Shown here: piece after piece, positions 61,533 to 64,000 of the stretch | Position numbering within the stretch: the first letter of the stretch is position 1 | Layout: each line of letters opens with the position of its first letter | Assembly: GCF_029867415.1 (NCBI RefSeq) | Contig: NC_081183.1 | Span: forward strand, 55,502,336 to 55,566,335 | Length of the DNA stretch: 64,000 nt | Direction of reading: 5' to 3' | Source: Vicia villosa | Lineage: Eukaryota; Streptophyta; Magnoliopsida; Fabales; Fabaceae | Translations under genes and position numbers: made by a program | The notes under the pieces: generated by a model | Told to the model about the DNA's origin: nothing | The model's input: the letters and a program-made list of their open reading frames with translations, nothing else | The model's database searches: none

Positions 61533-61547
61533 AAGTCTGGGGGAATT
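61533..61547 (+). promoter_or_regulatory. Polypurine tract of the Athila element
   Basis: AAGTCTGGGGGAATT directly abuts the right LTR and would prime plus-strand DNA synthesis. Confidence 0.85.
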
Positions 61548-63303
61548 TGATAACACGATTTTATATCGTATATTTAGCTTAAAATCCATAGATATTTATA
61601 GCATTTTTCCGTTTATTATATTGATTTATAATGATATTACGCGAGTTTTTGCTTTGTTTCAGGTTTTATACTCTTATTATGACTAATTGCGAAAAAGAGA
61701 AGAAATGGAGCTAAAACGACCCATATCTATGCCTAAAAGACGAAGAATAGGTGCTAAAGTAAAAAGGGAGTGCAAATAAGGCCCAAGTGTGCTGAAAGAG
61801 ACCCAAAGACCCAATGAAGCAATCCAGCCCACGAAGGAAAGCAGCCCAATGCACACAAGCAAGAGGAGACGCACGTCTCCAACGTCCCTATGCCACATCA
61901 GCAAAAGGGAGACGCACGTCTCCATTTCCCTGAAGATTCTCCACTTGAGACGCACGTCTCAAGTCACGCACCCAGTCTCCCTGAAGAATCGGAGACGCAC
62001 GTCTCCAAGCCAGTCTGCAGAATCTCCTCTTTTCACGCAAAGCAACTGCAAAGCTTCCCCTATAAATAGAAGCAGTCACTTCAGTCCAAACTGTCTGATT
62101 TCCTGCCAACGAAGTGCTGCCGAAATTGTACCGCGAACCGCTTTTCTTTATTCTGCTTTTATTCAACCGTTTATTTTCTCACAACGATTTCTACACTGGA
62201 AATTGTTGTGAACTTTTCGTAGATCTAGCCTTACGTTAGATTTATCGTTTTATTTCCTTGTTTTTATTTTCTGCCATTTAAATTCCGAAGAACGATCCAG
62301 CCAACCTGTGGTGGAAGTTTAGTGCTTGAAGATCCAGTTACCATTTATTTAATTCAGGTTTTTATTTACCGCCTTATTTATATTTGTTTGCATGATATAT
62401 TATATGCCATTTAATATGCTTATTATTATGAACCGAACCGATTTATGCATGTTTAATCGTATTAATATGTCTGGCTAAATTACTAAAGGTGTCGGTATGT
62501 AAAGTAAGTTAATCGTAGGGATCCGAAATAAATTGGTTTAATTATGTTTTATTAATTATCACTTATTTTTGGTTTATATGTCTAATTTAATTAGTAAGTC
62601 TTAAAACCAATAGAGCGAAAGTTTGAGGGGTCAGGACGGTCAAAGGTTAAAATCAATAGAGCGAAAGTTTGAGATCTTTAACCAGATAGTAGACATAGGA
62701 CATTAGTTTTAAGGATGGCGAAAGCGTATTAAAACTGATTGGAACTTATTTATTTTCAAAAATTGTTTTTACACTCGAGCGGGATGGCGAAAGCGTACGT
62801 TAGAGTTATTAGCTTGCTCCGAGTCAACAGAGCGAAAGTTTGAGATTAGGAGATTTAAATAGATAACAACCTCGTAAAATAGGCATTTTATTAATTACAT
62901 TGTTTCCAAAAAGCTCTTTTAAAATCTAATGGGATGGCGAAAGCGTACATTAGGATTAGGATAGTAGTCTGAATCAACAGAGCGAAAGTTTGAGACGAGG
63001 ATTTTTAATCAATGGAACTAGTAAAGATTTTTAATTTAATTATGCAAAAGCCAATGGACCTTCGGATTACCTTTAGTTAAACGAAATACATACTGATACC
63101 TGTCTTTTATTATTATTCTTTATCTTCCCACAATCACTTTCCCTTAGGAACAATCGAAATTTTGGTACTCCTAGCTTTACATAGTAACCTTAGATAACGG
63201 TAGATCGATTCATAGTCCCTGTGGATTCGATATCTTTTAAAACTACACGACACGACTGTGCACTTGCAGTTATCAGATTTATAGACACGTAAAGTCGCGA
63301 TCA
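61548..63303 (+). repeat. Athila right LTR
   Basis: Same length as the left LTR, offset 12,265. It carries the palindromes at 61866-61879, 61909-61922, 61947-61960 and 61992-62005, and a TATA box at 62061-62068. Differences from the left LTR seen by eye: near 61,628, 61,988, 62,319, 62,513, 62,538 and 62,622. Confidence 0.95.
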
Positions 63304-63308
63304 GAGTT

Positions 63309-64000
63309 CTGGCTACGGAGGGTTTGCTATACAAGGGGAAGGTTTTAAGTACCCCTCATATCCATGGTACTCCATAGGAACCTCTTTGTTTTTGTTTTAT
63401 TATCTTTTGTTTGCAAATAACCTTTTTTGTGAAAATCCTATATGAAAAACTTGTTTGAAATAGAGGGTGGGTATGGGAAGAGAAGTTTTTGAAAGTGAGC
63501 TCGATAAGATATGACATCTTAGGCCTAAATACCCCTTAAGTGCAATAGGGAAGTCAGAGCTTCTGTAGTTCCTCTTTTAAAAAGGAAAATAAGGGGGACC
63601 AAAGTGGCCAAAATCTTTTTGGGTGTGAGCTTTAAAATACTCACAAATTTTTAAAAGAGGATTAAGCTTTAAAATACTTAACAAGTTTAAAAGAAGATTA
63701 GGCTTTAAAATACCTAATAAGTTTAAAAGGTTAAGCTTTAAAATACTTAACAATTTGAAAAAGGAATTAGGCTTTAAAATACCTAATAAGTTTTAACAGG
63801 GTTAAGCTTTAAAATACTTAACAAACTTTAAAACAAATCAAAAAGACCAAGCTTTAAAATACATGGTCAATGGATTAAGAGAAGTTTCACCGGGAATAAT
63901 TCATCTCTTAACACCAAGGTTTAAAAACAAGATCAATGGATCAAGAATAGTTTCACCGGGTATAATTCTATTCTTAATGCCAAGGTTTCAAAACAAAAGG
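63309..64000 (+). mobile_element. Second Ogre-like LTR, right piece (runs off the window)
   Basis: Continues the LTR started at 49,124. The stretch with gctatac, ggggaaggttttaa, acccctcatatcc and ggtactccatagg parallels 28,890-28,945 of the solo LTR. It contains the seven-hairpin block below. No coding sequence. Confidence 0.65.
63624..63868 (+). repeat. Seven hairpins with constant loop CTTTAAAATA and covarying stems
   Basis: Positions and stems: 63624-63645 TGTGAG/CTCACA; 63662-63681 TTAAG/CTTAA; 63697-63718 ATTAGG/CCTAAT; 63730-63751 GTTAAG/CTTAAC; 63766-63787 ATTAGG/CCTAAT; 63801-63822 GTTAAG/CTTAAC; 63845-63868 GACCAAG/CATGGTC (one mismatch). The 10-nt loop is identical in all seven, while the stems differ but remain complementary. 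Confidence 0.9.

Larger units (their letters stand above)
49283..63303 (+). mobile_element. Complete Athila-type Ty3/gypsy retrotransposon, 14,021 bp
   Basis: Two 1,756-bp LTRs (49283-51038 and 61548-63303), a tRNA-Asp primer-binding site, Gag-Pol, two extra ORFs and a polypurine tract, bounded by a 5-bp target duplication. I count about six LTR-LTR differences, so the insertion is young. Athila lineage is inferred from the tRNA-Asp primer, the RT sequence around [11 protein letters not shown] and FMDD, the GTGGGAGACAACCCAC motif after pol, and the ATHILA-ORF-like genes downstream of pol. The single obvious lesion is a TGA in RT. Confidence 0.93.

Overview
The window is plant nuclear DNA made almost entirely of repeats. 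The giant Ogre/Tat-type LTRs, an Athila-type Ty3/gypsy element primed by tRNA-Asp, plant L1-type LINEs and several MITEs suggest a legume, probably of the pea/vetch/lentil tribe (inference, moderate confidence). I see no intact host gene. Everything was read by eye; no alignment or database search was run.

Region 1 (1 to about 41,260) is a tandem array of 24 units with a period near 1,260 bp, all pointing to the minus strand. Each unit carries the promoter-proximal end, exons 1-3 and both introns of a gene for a replication protein A 70 kDa (RPA1)-like OB-fold protein, cut off after exon 3, plus about 0.55 kb of noncoding DNA. Most left-hand units share a +1 frameshift in exon 2; three right-hand units (18, 20, 21) stay open through all three exons. 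The array contains a 5'-truncated LINE that was co-duplicated with one unit (2,613-6,103 and 7,371-10,862), a 3,680-bp three-unit tandem duplication (about 17,200-24,559), deletion variants of 1,158 and 579 bp, and a 4,954-bp Ogre-type solo LTR (28,713-33,666, duplicated target TATAC).

Region 2 (41,261-49,282) is AT-rich filler with nested transposons: a short LINE 3' end, a 2,457-bp solo LTR (41,918-44,374) that contains a 363-bp near-perfect hairpin element, two copies of one MITE family, a Helitron-like element (45,407-48,647) hosting a hAT-like MITE and a Harbinger-like element, a broken Athila-type pol fragment, and the start of a second Ogre-like LTR.

Region 3 (49,283-63,303) is a complete, young Athila-type retrotransposon with 1,756-bp LTRs differing at about six sites, inserted in that second Ogre-like LTR (target duplication GAGTT), which resumes to the window end. 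It encodes Gag-Pol (one TGA stop inside reverse transcriptase) and two further ORFs that look like paralogues of each other. The first sits behind a plausible splice acceptor. The second sits behind its own TATA box and a cluster of the same 14-nt palindromes found in the LTR promoter, and is followed by a second polypurine-tract-like motif.

The most unexpected signal is that four different LTRs here carry clusters of short hairpins. In both Ogre-like LTRs the stems vary while complementarity is kept around a constant loop, which looks like compensatory change.
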